6,908 bases of DNA from Prevotella sp. (GTDB taxonomy: Bacteria; Bacteroidota; Bacteroidia; Bacteroidales; Bacteroidaceae), in contig JAFRQC010000166.1 in NCBI GenBank assembly GCA_017428805.1, positions 1-6,908 of the forward strand, in the 5' to 3' direction. This document shows positions 5,035-6,908 of this stretch, one piece after another. A program made the position numbers and the translations under genes. The notes under the pieces were generated by a model. It was not told the origin of the DNA. It did no database searches and saw only the letters and a program-made list of their open reading frames with translations. Position 1 is the stretch's first letter. Every line of letters begins with the position of its first letter.

Positions 5035-5059
5035 AATTCTCAACTCTCAATTCTCAATT
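5026..5059 (-). repeat. Right arm of inverted repeat, overlapping the start codon
   Basis: On the minus strand the arm reads AATTGAGAATTGAGAG then TTGAGAATT then ATGATTACT: heptamers of the TTGAGAR type followed by the start codon and next two codons of the small membrane protein. It fills nearly the whole gap between rprY and this gene. Paired with 4803-4843 it would close a stem of about 34 bases around the coding region in RNA or single-stranded DNA. Confidence 0.85.
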
Positions 5060-5063
5060 CGCC

Positions 5064-5762
5064 CTACTCTTCCTCGGGCGTGATGAGTTTGTATCCCTTG
5101 CCATGGATGTTGATGATCTCAATCTGGCTGTCGGCCTTCAGGTGCTTGCGCAACTTAGTGATGTAGACATCCATCGAACGGGCGTTGAAGTAGTTGTCAT
5201 CGATCCAGATGGTCTTCAGGGCGAAGTCGCGCTGCAGGATCTCGTTGGAGTGAGAGCAGAGCAGGGCGAGCAGTTCGTTCTCCTTCGTGGTGAGCTTCGT
5301 CTGCTTGTCGTCGATGCTGAGCAGCTGCTTCTGGGTGTCGAAGGTGAAGCGTCCGATGTGGTAGACGGTCGACTCCTTGGACTTCTTACCCTTGGTACGG
5401 CGCATAATGGCCTCGATGCGGAGTACGAGCTCCTCCATAGAGAAGGGCTTGGTGATGTAGTCGTCGGCACCGAGCTTGAAGCCTTCGAGGATGTCGTCCT
5501 TCAAAGTCTTGGCGGTAAGGAAGATGATGGGCACGTCGGGACTGGCGGCACGGATCTCCTGAGCCAGTGTGAAGCCGTCCTTCTTAGGCATCATCACGTC
5601 GAGCACGCAGATGTCGAACTTGGTCTTGAGGAAGGCCTTGAAGCCTGCCTCGCCGTCGGCACAGAGTTCTGCCACATAGCCTTTAGCCTGTAAATACTCG
5701 CGGAGCAGCATTCCGAGGTTCTCGTCGTCCTCGCAAAGCAAGATTTTCATTTTGTCGTCCAT
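5064..5762 (-). CDS. rprY: OmpR-family response regulator RprY
   Basis: This 232-residue regulator has a receiver domain (about 5-122) with acidic pocket E11-D12, phosphoacceptor D55 in VLDVMMPKKDG, switch T83 in FLTAKT and K105 in ITKPFS. A winged-helix DNA-binding domain follows (about 132-228), with the recognition region RSMDVYITKLRKHL and the C-terminal wing IHGKGYKL. It matches RprY of Bacteroides as I recall it, including the stretch IWIDDNYFNARSMDVY. RprY with its kinase RprX was described in Bacteroides fragilis as affecting tetracycline resistance, and RprY of Porphyromonas has been linked to stress responses. ATG 5762 is chosen; a second Met at codon 5 is possible. It follows the kinase gene by 26 bases. 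Phosphotransfer from that kinase is inferred from the pairing. Confidence 0.93.
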   Translation of the reverse strand: MDDKMKILLCEDDENLGMLLREYLQAKGYVAELCADGEAGFKAFLKTKFDICVLDVMMPKKDGFTLAQEIRAASPDVPIIFLTAKTLKDDILEGFKLGADDYITKPFSMEELVLRIEAIMRRTKGKKSKESTVYHIGRFTFDTQKQLLSIDDKQTKLTTKENELLALLCSHSNEILQRDFALKTIWIDDNYFNARSMDVYITKLRKHLKADSQIEIINIHGKGYKLITPEEE

Positions 5763-5788
5763 AATTCCTTTTATTTAAATTGTTAATA

Positions 5789-6908
5789 CTATGATGTTTC
5801 TTTCAAAACGGGCAGTGAGATGGTGAAAGTCGTACCCTTTCCGAGTTCACTCTCACACTTGATGTCACCCTCGTGGAGGTTGATGATCTTCTTCACGTAG
5901 GCCAGACCGAGGCCGAAGCCCTTCACGTCGTGGACATTACCCGTATGGACACGGTAGAACTTGTCGAAGATCTTCTTCACGTTCTCCTTCTTGATGCCCA
6001 GACCGGTGTCGCGGATGCTGAAGCAGAGACGTTCCTTCTCGTTCCAGGTACGGATATAGAGGTCGAGCGGCTGGTCTGGCTTGCGATATTTCACAGCGTT
6101 GTCCATCAGGTTGGTGATGGCGTTCTGGAAGTGTACCTCATCGACAAAGATGGCCGAATCGACGGCTTCTATTTCTGTATAGATATGTCCTCCGGTGTGC
6201 TCCACTCGCAGCGAGAACGTCGAGGCGATGTTCTCCAGCAGCTCGTTGAGGTCGAGTTCCTTCTTCTTGAACGATACCGACTGCTTGTCGAACATCGACA
6301 TCTGCAGCACCTTCTCCACGAGGAAGCGCAGGCGTTTCGACTCGTCGTTGACCACCCCACCCAGATGTTTCAGCATCGAAGGCGTCTTGGGCACAGCATC
6401 ATCGTTGAGCATCTGTGCAGCCAGCGAGATACTGCTGATGGGCGTCTTCAGCTCGTGGGTCATATTGTTGATGAAGTCGTTCTTGATCTCCGTATAGCGC
6501 TTCTGGCGGAATATGATATAGATGGTGAAGATGAAGGTAATGAGCAGAACAACCGTAAAGACGACGGCTGGGATCATAAACGTCACACTGGAGAAGATGT
6601 AGGCGCTCATATTGGGGAAATGGATCTTCACCACACCCATCTTCGGCGAGGGGTCGTTACGGAAGAGGGTCTGCTTGTAGGTGTATTCCTCACCCTCCTC
6701 GCTATAGTCCGGACAACGGTATACCTCGCGGCCGTCGGCAGTTTCCACACGGAAGTGGTAAGGGATGTTGACGCCATTGTTCATCAGTTCGACCTTGATG
6801 TCACGATCGAGCAGCTTGAAGTTGATGCGCTCCTTCAGGGGCTTGTCGCTGGCGGTATAGAGGATGTTATAGACCACTTCGTCGAGCAGCGCCTTCTGAT
6901 AGACATAA
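5789..6908 (-). CDS. rprX: Sensor histidine kinase RprX (5' end outside the window)
   Basis: The frame is open to the window edge, so only the C-terminal 372 residues are visible; numbers here count from the first complete codon. An internal GTG at 6877 is not a credible start, since YVYQKALLDE precedes it in frame. The first 105 or so residues are the end of the periplasmic sensor region, then a membrane helix (about 110-132) ending in IIFRQKRY. The HisKA domain follows with the phosphorylated H151 in NNMTHELKTPISS. The ATPase domain has the N box NAITNLMDNAVKY (N270), the G1 box RDTGLGI (D300), the F box IFDKFYRV and the G2 box GFGLGLA (330-336). All catalytic motifs are intact. No HAMP domain is seen between the helix and HisKA. 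It is the likely partner of the adjacent rprY. The full Bacteroides homologue is roughly 500 residues as I recall, so about 130-150 residues are missing. Confidence 0.92.
   Translation of the reverse strand, partial: YVYQKALLDEVVYNILYTASDKPLKERINFKLLDRDIKVELMNNGVNIPYHFRVETADGREVYRCPDYSEEGEEYTYKQTLFRNDPSPKMGVVKIHFPNMSAYIFSSVTFMIPAVVFTVVLLITFIFTIYIIFRQKRYTEIKNDFINNMTHELKTPISSISLAAQMLNDDAVPKTPSMLKHLGGVVNDESKRLRFLVEKVLQMSMFDKQSVSFKKKELDLNELLENIASTFSLRVEHTGGHIYTEIEAVDSAIFVDEVHFQNAITNLMDNAVKYRKPDQPLDLYIRTWNEKERLCFSIRDTGLGIKKENVKKIFDKFYRVHTGNVHDVKGFGLGLAYVKKIINLHEGDIKCESELGKGTTFTISLPVLKETS

Noticed and set aside
5035..5043. TTG at 5043 as start of the small membrane protein
   Set aside because: It would add only three residues (from the repeat arm) and is a weaker codon than the ATG at 5034.
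4862..5050. Alternative minus-strand frame overlapping the small membrane protein
   Set aside because: It starts at a TTG within the repeat arm and has no hydrophobic segments, while the other frame encodes two clean membrane helices and has an ATG.
4803..5059. CRISPR-like or insertion-sequence reading of the heptamer arrays
   Set aside because: Units are 7 bases without spacers, no transposase or cas gene is present, and no consistent target duplication flanks the 257-base unit.
5103..5693. Plus-strand open frame of 196 codons opposite rprY
   Set aside because: rprY has every receiver and winged-helix motif; the antisense protein is a Val/Leu/Glu-rich mirror without any known pattern.

Overview
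The window looks like chromosomal DNA of a Bacteroidales bacterium, most likely Prevotella in the broad sense. Three things point there: promoter -7 boxes of the form TAnnTTTG before at least three transcription units, the rpsF-rpsR-rplI order without ssb between rpsF and rpsR, and a response regulator/kinase pair that closely resembles RprY/RprX of Bacteroides. The genus is an inference from recall; no search was possible.

Layout. (1) 22-2424, minus strand: mtaB (tRNA methylthiotransferase), then after 12 bases a family 2 glycosyltransferase, probably one transcript. (2) 2425-2714: an AT-rich divergent promoter region with a -7 box for mtaB and one for the next gene. (3) 2715-2960, plus strand: a 59-residue acidic lipoprotein, too short for many gene callers, with its own strong terminator. 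(4) 2998-3375, plus strand: a 125-residue protein resembling the A1S_2505 family of phage non-structural proteins, with a macrodomain-like glycine pattern. (5) 3380-4794, minus strand: the ribosomal operon rpsF-rpsR-rplI with promoter and terminator; L9 carries a long Ala/Glu tail. (6) 4803-6908, minus strand: rprX (5' end outside the window), rprY, and a 59-residue two-helix membrane protein lying between the arms of an inverted repeat.

The least ordinary content is a set of purine-rich tandem repeats with units of 7 or 8 bases. They occur at four places and each runs into ATGAT(T/C): at the start codon of mtaB, inside mtaB as what looks like an in-frame 42-base insertion, at the start codon of the small membrane protein, and in opposite orientation just after that gene, where the two copies form the inverted repeat. 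The array inside mtaB could in principle switch the gene off by slippage. A second point is that rpsR and rplI have strong Shine-Dalgarno sequences, unusual in this phylum, and rpsR encodes one of the proteins known to hide the anti-Shine-Dalgarno in Bacteroidetes ribosomes.

No phage, insertion sequence, CRISPR array, rRNA or tRNA gene was seen.
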